Positions 54,936 through 63,276 of a DNA stretch of 64,000 bases are shown in pieces. The notes below the pieces were generated by a model, which saw only the letters and a program-made list of their open reading frames with translations, had not been told where the DNA came from and did not search any database. The position numbers were made by a program, and so were the translations under genes. The stretch comes from Paenibacillus radicibacter (GTDB lineage Bacteria > Bacillota > Bacilli > Paenibacillales > NBRC-103111). Numbering within the stretch: the first letter of the stretch is position 1; each line of letters opens with the position of its first letter. The stretch covers positions 124,001 through 188,000 of the forward strand of contig NZ_JANQBC010000010.1 in NCBI RefSeq assembly GCF_024721995.1, read 5' to 3'.

Positions 54936-56336
54936 TTATTTCAATTTGCGTTTCAACCATTTTATGAGATCAGTATGCAAGTTCCAGAGATGAACATGAC
55001 CTTGTGCATAGAAAATCGCTTCGTTCTCATCCCCGTATCCGATAAACTCAGGTGTTTTACGTGGGAGTTTCTTATCACCAGTCAAGTAAGCTGTAACATG
55101 CGGATTCTGTTTGTTCGCTTCTTTCCATAGAGAAGTCAATTGTCTTGTCGTTCCCTGGCGCTCAAAGTAAATGAGCATACGGTTGAAGTTCATATTCGCA
55201 CAGTTATCTTCTTTATATTGCTGAAGAAGCTGCTCGGCTTTATACGTTTGCTTGGTGCTTAAGTAAGCCGTTAATAGCGAGTAACGCACACCTTGATTGT
55301 CGTTCGTATTGAGTGCCAGCATGTGCTCATACTGTGCAATCGCATCACGCATACGGCCAAGCTGGTGGCACATTTGTGAATATCCAAGTTTCGCACGCAT
55401 GTAAGGACGAGTAGATACCATTCCCCAGAAGTTGCCTTTATACGTCTCAAAGCTTGCTGCATCCATTTCTTGTTCAGCGACTTGCATACCTTGTTGGTAT
55501 AACTCTAGTGCTTCCTCTGATTTGGACGCAGCTTCTGCTAGGATTGTATAGGCATCTGCACTGTTTGGATAAAGGGATAGAGCTTTCTTCGCAAGTTCAA
55601 TGCGTGTCTCTTTTGACGACTCACTCCATGCAACGTATAGAAGAGATTGTGCTTCTTCTTTGTTTGTCGACTTAGGTGCAAGTGAAGCAGCAGATTCATT
55701 CATCAAACGGTCGATGAACGAAGCCGTTTTCATTTTACTAGCAACGGGATTGGAAGAGCTTTCAAACAATTGTTGGACTTGCATTAAATCTTGTTCCGTA
55801 ATGTGAAGACGAGCAAGTGGATTGTTCGCTTCGACTTCATTACGACTGCCATAATTCATCACTTCCATGTACTCGATGAGCTGTTGGAAGCGTTGGGAGA
55901 TCGTGCTGGAAGATACGTCATATTTGTCAGCTAGATAAGATTGTGTAATTTGGTTATGTGTGTATTCCTGTGCAATGTAATATTCAATTGCTGCAGCGAA
56001 TGCGCCTTCTTTACGAATGACAGGTTCTGTATCGCTAACATAGGCATGCCATAAGAAAATAGCTTCCGTAATGTATTTCCAATCATATACACCTGTCATC
56101 TGTTTGAGCAAGTAATCAGCGGTCGTTCTATATAGAGGCTGTCTCCATTTCAGCTGGGATTCAATTAGATCTTGAACCGTCATCTCTGTGAATTTGGTTG
56201 GACCTGATTTCTCCGGCATGAAGGCAACCGTCGGAATAATATTATGGATTTGATCATTCTCAAGACAGCACCGCTTGTATTTCTTTTTGCTGCCGCATGG
56301 ACATGGATCATTTCTGCTTACACGGTGAATGACCAT
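54936..56336 (-). CDS. SEC-C motif protein with HTH and TPR-like repeats
   Basis: A protein of 466 residues. The N-terminal zinc motif is CPCGSKKKYKRCC (about residues 10-22), the SEC-C form seen at the SecA tail. Residues about 120-160 contain an HTH-like segment (ADKYDVSSSTISQRFQQLIEY). Residues about 210-430 are helical repeats of TPR type (YPNSADAYTILAEAASKSEEALELYQQG, AKLGYSQMCHQLGRMRDAIAQYEHML). Probably a cytoplasmic binding or regulatory protein; partner unknown. ATG 56336 follows TTGGAGGTG; the frame extends 29 codons further, without a ribosome site. Confidence 0.8.
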   Translation of the reverse strand: MVIHRVSRNDPCPCGSKKKYKRCCLENDQIHNIIPTVAFMPEKSGPTKFTEMTVQDLIESQLKWRQPLYRTTADYLLKQMTGVYDWKYITEAIFLWHAYVSDTEPVIRKEGAFAAAIEYYIAQEYTHNQITQSYLADKYDVSSSTISQRFQQLIEYMEVMNYGSRNEVEANNPLARLHITEQDLMQVQQLFESSSNPVASKMKTASFIDRLMNESAASLAPKSTNKEEAQSLLYVAWSESSKETRIELAKKALSLYPNSADAYTILAEAASKSEEALELYQQGMQVAEQEMDAASFETYKGNFWGMVSTRPYMRAKLGYSQMCHQLGRMRDAIAQYEHMLALNTNDNQGVRYSLLTAYLSTKQTYKAEQLLQQYKEDNCANMNFNRMLIYFERQGTTRQLTSLWKEANKQNPHVTAYLTGDKKLPRKTPEFIGYGDENEAIFYAQGHVHLWNLHTDLIKWLKRKLK

Positions 56337-56506
56337 ACACCTCCAATGTGTTTGTAATAGTTGGGCACATGTCATTATACCATTACTTATTTTTTTGTGA
56401 ACTAGCAGCGAATTGATTTCCAATTCATCCCTAATGTAAATGATCCGTATGTCTGGTAATATTGCGAATGTAAATAACAGGCAACAAAGAGAGGGAGAAG
56501 AAAATT

Positions 56507-57607
56507 ATGAAAAAATTGTTATTAGGTGCAACTGCGTTCGCAATGTTCGCAACAGCAGCTCCAACAGCTACATACGCTGCAGTAAAAGAAGAGGAACCTG
56601 TTACAGATCCTCGTCTGGAATACTTCGCTAAAGATATGATGAACCACTGGGCAACGCCTACAATGATCGACCTTGTACAAGCTGATGTACTTAAAGGCTA
56701 TGAAGAGAATGGTGAAAGATTCATTAAACCAGAAGGTAAAGTAACTAGAGCTGAATTCGTAGCGATTTTACTTCGCGCTGCTGATGTAAAAGTAGAAGCT
56801 TCCGAGAATAAATTTGAAGATGCTAAGAAAGGTGACTGGTTCTATGAAACAGTAGCAACTGCACATAAGCTAGGAATTGTTGCTGGTAAAACAGAAACAG
56901 AATTCGCACCGAATGCATCCATTACACGTGCAGAAGTATCTGCAATTCTTAACCGTTTCTTCGAAAAAACAATTAAATTCGATGGTGAGACTGTAGCTTT
57001 CAATGATATTGCTGAACATTGGGCAAAGAAAGATATCGAGAACATGAGCAAAGCTGGCGTTGTTGCAGGTTATGGTAAAGAATTCAAACCTCAGAACGAT
57101 GCAACTAGAGCAGAAGCTGCAAGCTTGATTCAGCGTGCACTTCACAAAGAGCAGAACACACTTCCTGAAGCTGAGATGCTAGCTAAGAAAGCGGAAGCTG
57201 TAGTTAATCAACTGAAAACAGTAGCAGAATCCGAGGATCTTGCAGCTGGAGAGAAATTCTTCACTGAAGAAACAATGGGTTATGAAGCTGCTAATGGTAA
57301 AGTTATGATCGCTATGCTAAAAGCTCTATTCGAAGAGAAATTGAAAATGGAAGTAACATTCACAGGAACACCGAAATTCGAAGTTGCTTTTGCATCTGAT
57401 CGTTACGCATCTGTTAAAGTAAGTGGTCTTGATGCAGAAATGAAAATTGGTGAAGGTGAAACAGCTATCACTCAAAAAATTAACATGGATGATACATTGA
57501 AATTCCGTCATGTAAATGGCGTGTGGAAACTTTACGGTAGCGTAGATAGCTACCAACAATCTGCAGACGATTTATTCGAAGAAGCAGAAGTTGAAGCAGC
57601 AGAATAA
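56507..57607 (+). CDS. S-layer-homology domain surface protein
   Basis: A 366-residue exported protein. Signal peptide MKKLLLGATAFAMFATAAPTA with cleavage near TYA/AV. Three SLH domains (about 40-100, 103-160, 165-215), each with the W-x-x-x-x-I/V and G-Y/AGK..F.P pattern and TRAE near the end, bind pyruvylated wall polymer. The C-terminal part (about 220-360) is helical then beta-rich, resembling small NTF2-like domains; its ligand is unknown. AGGGAGAAG precedes the ATG. Divergent from the SEC-C gene and followed by its own terminator. Confidence 0.88.
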   Translation: MKKLLLGATAFAMFATAAPTATYAAVKEEEPVTDPRLEYFAKDMMNHWATPTMIDLVQADVLKGYEENGERFIKPEGKVTRAEFVAILLRAADVKVEASENKFEDAKKGDWFYETVATAHKLGIVAGKTETEFAPNASITRAEVSAILNRFFEKTIKFDGETVAFNDIAEHWAKKDIENMSKAGVVAGYGKEFKPQNDATRAEAASLIQRALHKEQNTLPEAEMLAKKAEAVVNQLKTVAESEDLAAGEKFFTEETMGYEAANGKVMIAMLKALFEEKLKMEVTFTGTPKFEVAFASDRYASVKVSGLDAEMKIGEGETAITQKINMDDTLKFRHVNGVWKLYGSVDSYQQSADDLFEEAEVEAAE

Positions 57608-57615
57608 GGGTACAG

Positions 57616-57642
57616 AAAGCGGGTCAGATGACCCGCTTTTTT
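57616..57642 (+). terminator. Terminator of the SLH gene
   Basis: AAAGCGGGTC (57616-57625) pairs with GACCCGCTTT (57630-57639) around a 4-base loop, followed by Ts. Confidence 0.9.
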
Positions 57643-57730
57643 ATTTGCAAAGAATAGGGGATGTGATACACTGATGCACAGTAATAAGAAAATGGAAATA
57701 CATGTTCGCATCTAGGGAGGGAGATATCAC

Positions 57731-58987
57731 ATGGCAATTAATTTCAGAAAATTCATGAAACTAGGCGGGTTTCACCCCGTTGCCTGGGGACTTATTATTG
57801 GTACGTTCCTTTCGCGTACGGGTTTTTTTATGACGATCCCGTTCCTAGCGATTTATCTAGGAAAGGTTAAAGGCATTGATCCTGCCACAATCGGGGCGAT
57901 TCTGGCGGTTAGCTTATTCGTGGGAACATTAACAAGCTTTATTGGTGGAGCGTTATCAGATTTAATTGGACGTTATCCAGTGCTCATTCTCTCAATGGCG
58001 CTGTGGAGCTTGGTAATGGTTGGGTTTGCCTTTGCAGATGCGACGTGGATGTTCTTCGTTCTTAATGCGCTCAATGGCATATTCCGCAGCGTATTTGAAC
58101 CGACAGCAAGAGCACTGCTTGCGGATGTCACGACCGAAGATAAACGAGCAGATGCGTTTAATGCTAGATATTTTGCAATCAACGTAGGGGGAACTATCGG
58201 ACCTCTTATCGGTCTTAAGTTAGGTATGGGAGGAAGCTCCTCGGAGCTGCCATTCTTCGTCGGTGCAGGTATATTTGCTGTATATGCGATCGTATTAATT
58301 GGTTATCTGATCAAGTACAAAGAAGTGAAGCATGAGAAAGCAGCGTCTAATTCGATGAACCAGATGTTCAAGATTGTGTTCACGGATAAGGTATTCTTAT
58401 ACTTCTTGCTCGGTAATATATTTGTGTCGGGTGCATATTCGCACTTAAACGGGACGTTATCGCAGTATATTGGTAATTACAGTGTGGAGACGTTCTCTTT
58501 CTTATATGTAGTAAATACCGTCACGGTATTGGTGCTGCAGTACCCGATTGTGAAATTCATGAAGCGCTATTCCTCGTTATCTGCACTTAAAATCGGGTGT
58601 ATTTTATTTGGAATTGGACTATTCGGATTCGGGCTAACGGAGAATTTATTCTTACTTGCTGTGGCGATGGTCATATTCACAATTGGTGAAATCTTAGCGT
58701 TCGTTATTGGTGATGTCCTTATTGGTGAGATTGCACCCGAGCATCTAAGAGGTACTTATTATGGAGCAGCAGGTTTCATGTTCATTGGACAGAGTGTATG
58801 CGTCTGGATCGGTGGCTATCTATTGCAGGTGCTTGGTTTCAACCAAGGACCGCTGTTGTTCGGTATCCTTATGGTGCTCTCGTTAATCGCGTATCCATTC
58901 TTTAGCATCGGTCAACGTCAGTGGGAGAAGAGGAAAGGTGTTTCTTCTGTTGTGGATTTCCAGAAAGAAGGAAATGTGGCGGGGTGA
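57731..58987 (+). CDS. MFS transporter
   Basis: A 418-residue permease with about twelve membrane segments. Between helices 2 and 3 it has GGALSDLIGRYPVLI, the MFS motif A; GTIGPLIGLKLG is a drug-antiporter-like motif in helix 5. A basic, charged loop (KYKEVKHEKAASNSMN) splits the halves. The family includes multidrug exporters such as YfmO or Bcr types; substrate not deducible. GGGAGG precedes the ATG. Repeat copy D directly follows the gene. Confidence 0.88.
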   Translation: MAINFRKFMKLGGFHPVAWGLIIGTFLSRTGFFMTIPFLAIYLGKVKGIDPATIGAILAVSLFVGTLTSFIGGALSDLIGRYPVLILSMALWSLVMVGFAFADATWMFFVLNALNGIFRSVFEPTARALLADVTTEDKRADAFNARYFAINVGGTIGPLIGLKLGMGGSSSELPFFVGAGIFAVYAIVLIGYLIKYKEVKHEKAASNSMNQMFKIVFTDKVFLYFLLGNIFVSGAYSHLNGTLSQYIGNYSVETFSFLYVVNTVTVLVLQYPIVKFMKRYSSLSALKIGCILFGIGLFGFGLTENLFLLAVAMVIFTIGEILAFVIGDVLIGEIAPEHLRGTYYGAAGFMFIGQSVCVWIGGYLLQVLGFNQGPLLFGILMVLSLIAYPFFSIGQRQWEKRKGVSSVVDFQKEGNVAG

Positions 58988-59006
58988 TAGAAGTAATTAA
59001 TAAGAT

Positions 59007-59145
59007 GCGCGATTAGGGGCACTGCGGAGAAAAGATGGGCTTCCGTGCTCCGGTTTATTTGTGAATTTTTGATTCGATTTTATGAATTATTCACAAATAA
59101 AATTCGCACTCCAGCCCATCTTTTCTACTCCGTTAACTCATGCGC
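59007..59145. repeat. Palindromic intergenic repeat, copy D
   Basis: The arms GGAGAAAAGATGGGCT (59026-59041) and AGCCCATCTTTTCTACTCC are near-perfect complements, with inner GTGAAT and ATTCAC. The left end GGGGCACTGCGGAGAAAAG is close to GGGCACTGCAGAGAAAAG of copy C, while the interior (GGAGTGCGAATTTTA, read inverted) is shared with copy E. It joins the two subgroups. Confidence 0.85.
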
Positions 59146-59193
59146 AATGAGCTACTTTTAAATACTTCTGGAAGTAAGGCAGGAGAAGACGTG

Positions 59194-59676
59194 ATGACTC
59201 GCCTCCATTCTCGAGGCATCGTAGTGCTTACACTTCTCGTTTTGTGCTTATTCCTCACAAGTTGTACAAGTAAGAACACACAGATTACCTCAAAGCCATT
59301 ACAACCAACTACAACAACTCCAAGTGCTCACCTCGAACCCAAACAATATAAGCTCAAAGAAAGTGATATTGAGCAGATTACTATTTACTACGGACAAAAA
59401 GACAAAATTAACCTTCAGATTACCTCACCTGATTTAATCCAAACTTTCATTGCCTACATCCAATCTGCCACTTTGGCAAGTGGAGAGATTACAGCAGACT
59501 TATTCCGCACCATCGTTATTGAATACCAAGATCAATCTACCGACGAATTCGTATTCGGTGGATTAGGCTATTATTTCACAGATGCTTCTGGACAGGGTTG
59601 GACCTACAAAGTAAACGATTTAGGCAATGGCTCACTCCCATTTCCCAAATGGATCGAGCAGCTTGAGACAAAGTAA
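59194..59676 (+). CDS. Small lipoprotein of unknown function
   Basis: A protein of 160 residues with a lipoprotein signal (MTRLHSRGIVVLTLLVLCLFLTSC, lipobox LTSC, Cys24). A Thr-rich spacer leads to a compact alpha/beta domain (about 50-155) containing ITIYYGQKDK and ADLFRTIVIEYQDQ. I recognise no family. ATG 59194 follows AGGAGA by seven bases; codons further upstream come from the edge of repeat copy D. It is flanked on both sides by copies of the repeat (D and E). Confidence 0.72.
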   Translation: MTRLHSRGIVVLTLLVLCLFLTSCTSKNTQITSKPLQPTTTTPSAHLEPKQYKLKESDIEQITIYYGQKDKINLQITSPDLIQTFIAYIQSATLASGEITADLFRTIVIEYQDQSTDEFVFGGLGYYFTDASGQGWTYKVNDLGNGSLPFPKWIEQLETK

Positions 59677-59705
59677 TAGAATGTTAATAGCAACTCATGC
59701 TCATC

Positions 59706-59828
59706 CGTGAACGAAGGAGGAAAGAAGGGCTGGAGTGCGAATTTTAATTGTGAATATACCTATAAACCTAATCAACATTCACAATTAAACCGGAGTGCGG
59801 AAGCCCTTCTTTTCGCCGTAGTGGTGCT
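59706..59828. repeat. Palindromic intergenic repeat, copy E
   Basis: GGAAAGAAGGGCT and AGCCCTTCTTTTC form the outer stem, TTAATTGTGAAT and ATTCACAATTAA an inner one. Against copy D read in reverse it shares GGGCTGGAGTGCGAATTTTA, TTGTGAATA, AAACCGGAG and CGGAAGCCC. It precedes the DinB-fold gene. Confidence 0.85.
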
Positions 59829-59901
59829 AAGGTTAGCAATGGTGCTCACACAATACGCTGACACTAGTATGTACACGATAATTTCAAAGGAGCTGTTTCG
59901 C

Positions 59902-60420
59902 ATGGAACAAGTAAAACCAGATTTGAATGTAGCATCACTTGTAAAGGATTTTGTAACTTACAACCACTGGGCGAATCAACGACTCGTGGAATGGCTGCGT
60001 ACGAAGCCGGCTGATACGATGGATATCGAAGTGCCGTCCAGCTTCACAACAATCCGTACAACCCTTCAGCATATCGCCAATACCGAGCGATTCTGGCAAA
60101 CTGTCATATCCGATCATCAAGGAGTTGTAGATCAGACCTTGAATCCTGAAGAAACCGCAGAAGAAGTCATGTCCAGACTGCTGCAGCAGTCTGAAGAAAT
60201 CGTCCAGCGCGTAAGCTCTTTCTCCAATGAACAAGCCACTGTCGATACACACTACGAGAGTCCTTGGGTGCAAGGTACACTTCCTAAGTTCGAATACATC
60301 ATGCATATCGTCAATCACAGCACGTATCATCGCGGTCAGATTACAACAATCGGACGCAACATTGGGTTTACAGATGCGCCGATGACCGATTACAATTTCT
60401 ATAGCTTTTTTGGCAAATAA
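59902..60420 (+). CDS. DinB-fold protein (YfiT/DinB superfamily)
   Basis: A 172-residue four-helix-bundle protein. The metal-binding His triad of the DinB fold is visible: LQHIANTERFW for the first and IVNHSTYHRGQ for the other two. Related proteins are thiol-S-transferases using bacillithiol or damage-induced proteins of unknown role; the bacillithiol genes at 8.9-9.9 kb make the first attractive but unproven. ATG 59902 follows AAAGGAGC. The frame is open back to 59707 through repeat E, which is not coding. Confidence 0.88.
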   Translation: MEQVKPDLNVASLVKDFVTYNHWANQRLVEWLRTKPADTMDIEVPSSFTTIRTTLQHIANTERFWQTVISDHQGVVDQTLNPEETAEEVMSRLLQQSEEIVQRVSSFSNEQATVDTHYESPWVQGTLPKFEYIMHIVNHSTYHRGQITTIGRNIGFTDAPMTDYNFYSFFGK

Positions 60421-60425
60421 ATCAC

Positions 60426-60460
60426 AACCTTGGTCTAGCAATAGATCAAGGTTTCTTTTT
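60426..60460 (+). terminator. Terminator of the DinB-fold gene
   Basis: AACCTTG and CAAGGTT close a stem with a 15-base loop, followed by TTCTTTTT. Confidence 0.75.
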
Positions 60461-60482
60461 ACAGAAGTAGGAGGTTTTTATT

Positions 60483-61421
60483 ATGAAAATGGATCGACTG
60501 CTCGGCATCATCATGATGCTCGTGAATCGGAGAATGATTCAAGCGAAAGAATTAGCCGATATGTTCGAAGTGTCCGTGCGTACGATCTATCGGGACGTGG
60601 ATACGATTAACCAAGCAGGCATTCCCGTCATCACCTATCAGGGGGTAAATGGTGGAATTGGAATCGCAGAAGGATACCGTCTAGACAAGAACTTACTGAC
60701 GAACGATGAGCTTGCCGCGATCGTAACAGCGTTGCAGAGCGTTTCTACTACACACCCGAGTAGAGGCAATCAAGTCTTGCTGGAGAAAATGAACAGCTTC
60801 ATTCCAGAAGCGCATGCCGAAGCCTTTCATTTTAAGACGAAGCAATTATTTATCGACTTCTCTCCGTGGGGACACACACCTTGGCTGGAGGACGCCATTA
60901 CCTTATTAAGAGCTGCGATCGAACAACGTAAACACGTCTCCTTTACGTATTGCAGCGCAAATGGTGATCGTACAAGCCGTACAGTTGAGCCGTATACCTT
61001 GGTGCTCAAAAGCCAAAAATGGTACTTATATGCGTACTGTAACGATCGCGAAGCCTTTCGTTTCTTCAAGTTGTTTCGGATAAAAGAACTGCAAGCGAAG
61101 GATACAATGTTCACTAGACAGGATATCGACCTTCAAGAGTTGCCTTGGGACAATCGGAGAAACGATGAAGATTTACGGCTTCAGATGAAGCTGCGTTTTG
61201 ATGAGAAGATCAAGCATATGGCAGAAGAGTGGTTCGGTGCTGAAAGTCTGCAAGAGGAAGAGCGAGGCAAATACGTCGTACAAGTTTCTTTTCCAGAAGA
61301 TAATTGGTTGTATGGGTTTATATTGAGCTTTGGGCAGCACGTGGAAGTGATTGAACCTGCGCATTTACGTAATAAAATCAAACAAATGGTTGATGAAATG
61401 AAATCAATTTATGAAACCTGA
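60483..61421 (+). CDS. WYL-domain HTH regulator (YafY type)
   Basis: A 312-residue transcription factor. N-terminal HTH_11 (about 1-60, KELADMFEVSVRTIYRDVDTINQAGIPV), then a WYL domain (about 140-215) with EPYTLVLKSQKWYLYAYC and FRFFKLFRI, and a C-terminal WCX-like domain ending at about 310. WYL regulators sense nucleic-acid or small ligands; its target here is unknown, but the zinc-ribbon gene 59 bases downstream is a candidate. TAGGAGG precedes the ATG. Confidence 0.9.
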   Translation: MKMDRLLGIIMMLVNRRMIQAKELADMFEVSVRTIYRDVDTINQAGIPVITYQGVNGGIGIAEGYRLDKNLLTNDELAAIVTALQSVSTTHPSRGNQVLLEKMNSFIPEAHAEAFHFKTKQLFIDFSPWGHTPWLEDAITLLRAAIEQRKHVSFTYCSANGDRTSRTVEPYTLVLKSQKWYLYAYCNDREAFRFFKLFRIKELQAKDTMFTRQDIDLQELPWDNRRNDEDLRLQMKLRFDEKIKHMAEEWFGAESLQEEERGKYVVQVSFPEDNWLYGFILSFGQHVEVIEPAHLRNKIKQMVDEMKSIYET

Positions 61422-61480
61422 CAATATGCTGTCAAGTTTACACGTGTATGATGAGCATATAAATGAAAGGGGAGATAAGA

Positions 61481-62239
61481 ATGACGAAATTATTATGCCA
61501 GAGTTGCGGCATGCCAATGGATCATGAAGAATTGAAAGGTACGGAGCGTGATGGCAGCCAGAGTGATCTGTACTGCAAATATTGCTATGATCAAGGTGAA
61601 TTTGTAAATCCGGATATGACGCAAGATGAGATGATCGAGATTTGTGTGCCGCACATGGTTCAAGATGGTATGGATGAAAGCCAGGCGCGTGCGATGATAA
61701 GTCAGATGCTACCACAGCTCAAGCGTTGGCAGGTCAATACAGATACTGCTCATGTGATCGAACCTGTTACAGTGACACGCGATGAGATGAAGGTGATCGG
61801 GATTGCAACTCGTACCACGAATGCTTGTGAAGCAGGACCAGAGGGAGCGATTCCGAAATTGTGGCAGCAATTTTTCGAAGAGCAAGTGGGAAGTCGTATT
61901 CCAAACCAATCGGAAGCACCCGCGCTCCTCGGTTTATATACGAATTATGAAAGCGACATAACCGGTGAGTATGATATGGTCATCGGGATGACGGTGAACA
62001 CACTCGAATCGATACCAGATGGTATGGTTGGACAAGTGATTCCAGCCGCCAAGTATGTGGTCTTTACATCTCCAATTGGGCCTTTGATGGAAATCATTCC
62101 AGCAACTTGGCACCACATCTGGCAATGGATGCAGCATACGGAGGAAGTTCGTACATACACAGGAGATTTTGAGCTTTATGATGCACGAAGCAGCAACCCG
62201 AATGCGGCTCAAGTGGATATTTATATTGCAATTCAGTAG
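61481..62239 (+). CDS. Zinc-ribbon protein fused to a GyrI-like effector-binding domain
   Basis: A protein of 252 residues. Residues about 4-35 form a four-Cys zinc ribbon (CQSCGMPM ... YCKYCYDQGEF), the 'putative zinc ribbon' type. Residues about 105-250 match the GyrI-like/effector-binding fold (IEPVTVTRDEMKVIGIATRTTN, LGLYTNYESD, ATWHHIWQWM). Such proteins bind small hydrophobic ligands. ATG 61481 has GGGGAG before it. It lies after the WYL regulator on the same strand and has its own terminator. Confidence 0.85.
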   Translation: MTKLLCQSCGMPMDHEELKGTERDGSQSDLYCKYCYDQGEFVNPDMTQDEMIEICVPHMVQDGMDESQARAMISQMLPQLKRWQVNTDTAHVIEPVTVTRDEMKVIGIATRTTNACEAGPEGAIPKLWQQFFEEQVGSRIPNQSEAPALLGLYTNYESDITGEYDMVIGMTVNTLESIPDGMVGQVIPAAKYVVFTSPIGPLMEIIPATWHHIWQWMQHTEEVRTYTGDFELYDARSSNPNAAQVDIYIAIQ

Positions 62240-62254
62240 AATAAGGTAGAGATC

Positions 62255-62305
62255 GAGACTTTTACACATAAGCGCATTAGCCGCTAGATGTAGAAGTCTC
62301 TTTTT
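62255..62305 (+). terminator. Terminator of the zinc-ribbon gene
   Basis: GAGACTTTTACA (62255-62266) pairs with TGTAGAAGTCTC (62289-62300), followed by five Ts. Confidence 0.8.
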
Positions 62306-62340
62306 ACATAACAACAAGCCCGTAGATGGGAGAGGCAATC

Positions 62341-63183
62341 ATGTTAAGCAATCAACGATTTACGATTGGTGAGATGGCGAAGATGCATCGCGTGGCGGAA
62401 TCGACTTTGCGTTATTACGATGAGAAGGGGATTTTTACGCCGAAGATGGTCGATCCGAATACACATTATCGTTATTATACGCTTGATCAGTTTTCCACGC
62501 TCGATCACATTAAATTCTTGCGGCACTTGAACATCCCTATCAAAGAAATTAAGCGATATATGGATGAACGCACGCCTGCTTACGGATTAGAGCTATTAAT
62601 GAAGCAGAAAGAGCTGATGGTAGAGAAGCAGAAAGAACTGGAATATACGTTGATGAAAATGAACAATGGCATCGATATCATTCAAGAGGCGCTCGAAGTC
62701 CCTCCAGATAAACTCATCATCAAGTCGCTGCCCAAGCGAATGATTGCCTCTGCTGCGATTATGCCCAATGCAACGGATGAGATGTTCGAATACAGCATTC
62801 ATCAATTGCAGAAGAAGGTGCTGCAAGATAGTAAGCTCAGTGAATTGATGCTGTACACTGGCGCATTCGGAGTATCTGTTGCGCAAGAGGCGCTGCGGCA
62901 GGGAAAATATCAAGCCTTTAACAGTGTGTTTCTTCATCTAAGCGATATTCCTTTTGATGATGCGATGTTTAATTCGATCCCCGCAGGGATGTTTGCCTGT
63001 ATGCATCATTTGGGGCCTTATGAGCAGTCTGCCAGCACGTACGAGCTTCTGCTTCGTGAAATTGAGCGTAATCAATATGAGATCACCGGCGATGCACTTG
63101 AGCTGAGTCTGATTGATTTTTCCATGACGAAGAATCCCGAAGAGTATATAACCGAGCTTCAAATTCCTATTCGTCGTCTTTAA
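62341..63183 (+). CDS. MerR-family multidrug-sensing regulator (BmrR-like)
   Basis: A protein of 280 residues. MerR winged helix (about 5-75: FTIGEMAKMHRVAESTLRYYDEKGIF ... HYRYYTLDQFSTLDHIKFLRHL), a dimerising coiled coil (about 80-120) and a GyrI-like ligand-binding domain (about 125-278). Such regulators twist a 19-base-spaced promoter to activate exporters; just such a promoter lies between this gene and the MATE gene, so that is the likely target. ATG 62341 follows GGGAGAGG; ATG 62326 is the alternative. Confidence 0.9.
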   Translation: MLSNQRFTIGEMAKMHRVAESTLRYYDEKGIFTPKMVDPNTHYRYYTLDQFSTLDHIKFLRHLNIPIKEIKRYMDERTPAYGLELLMKQKELMVEKQKELEYTLMKMNNGIDIIQEALEVPPDKLIIKSLPKRMIASAAIMPNATDEMFEYSIHQLQKKVLQDSKLSELMLYTGAFGVSVAQEALRQGKYQAFNSVFLHLSDIPFDDAMFNSIPAGMFACMHHLGPYEQSASTYELLLREIERNQYEITGDALELSLIDFSMTKNPEEYITELQIPIRRL

Positions 63184-63213
63184 AAATGTTAATTTTTCCC
63201 CTTAAATCTTCTC

Positions 63214-63244
63214 TTGACCTTCAAGTTACTTGAGGGTTTAAGCT
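63214..63244 (+). promoter_or_regulatory. MerR-type promoter and operator ahead of the MATE gene
   Basis: TTGACC (63214-63219) and TAAGCT (63239-63244) are 19 bases apart, the long spacing of MerR-activated promoters. The spacer holds the dyad ACCTTCAAG-TTA-CTTGAGGGT (63217-63237; one mismatch), the usual operator form. Confidence 0.75.
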
Positions 63245-63276
63245 GTTAAGCAGGAAGTAGAAAAGGGGAAATTGTT

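Noticed and set aside
56337-56423. N-terminal extension of the SEC-C protein
   Set aside because: TTGGAGGTG immediately before ATG 56336 and the usual position of the CPCGSKKKYKRCC motif near the N-terminus fix the start downstream.
8398-59828. CRISPR array interpretation of the repeated palindromes
   Set aside because: The copies are single, far apart, in both orientations and of unequal length, with no spacer series or cas genes nearby.
59707-59901. N-terminal extension of the DinB-fold protein
   Set aside because: These codons lie mostly in repeat copy E and have no family similarity; ATG 59902 has its own AAAGGAGC site.
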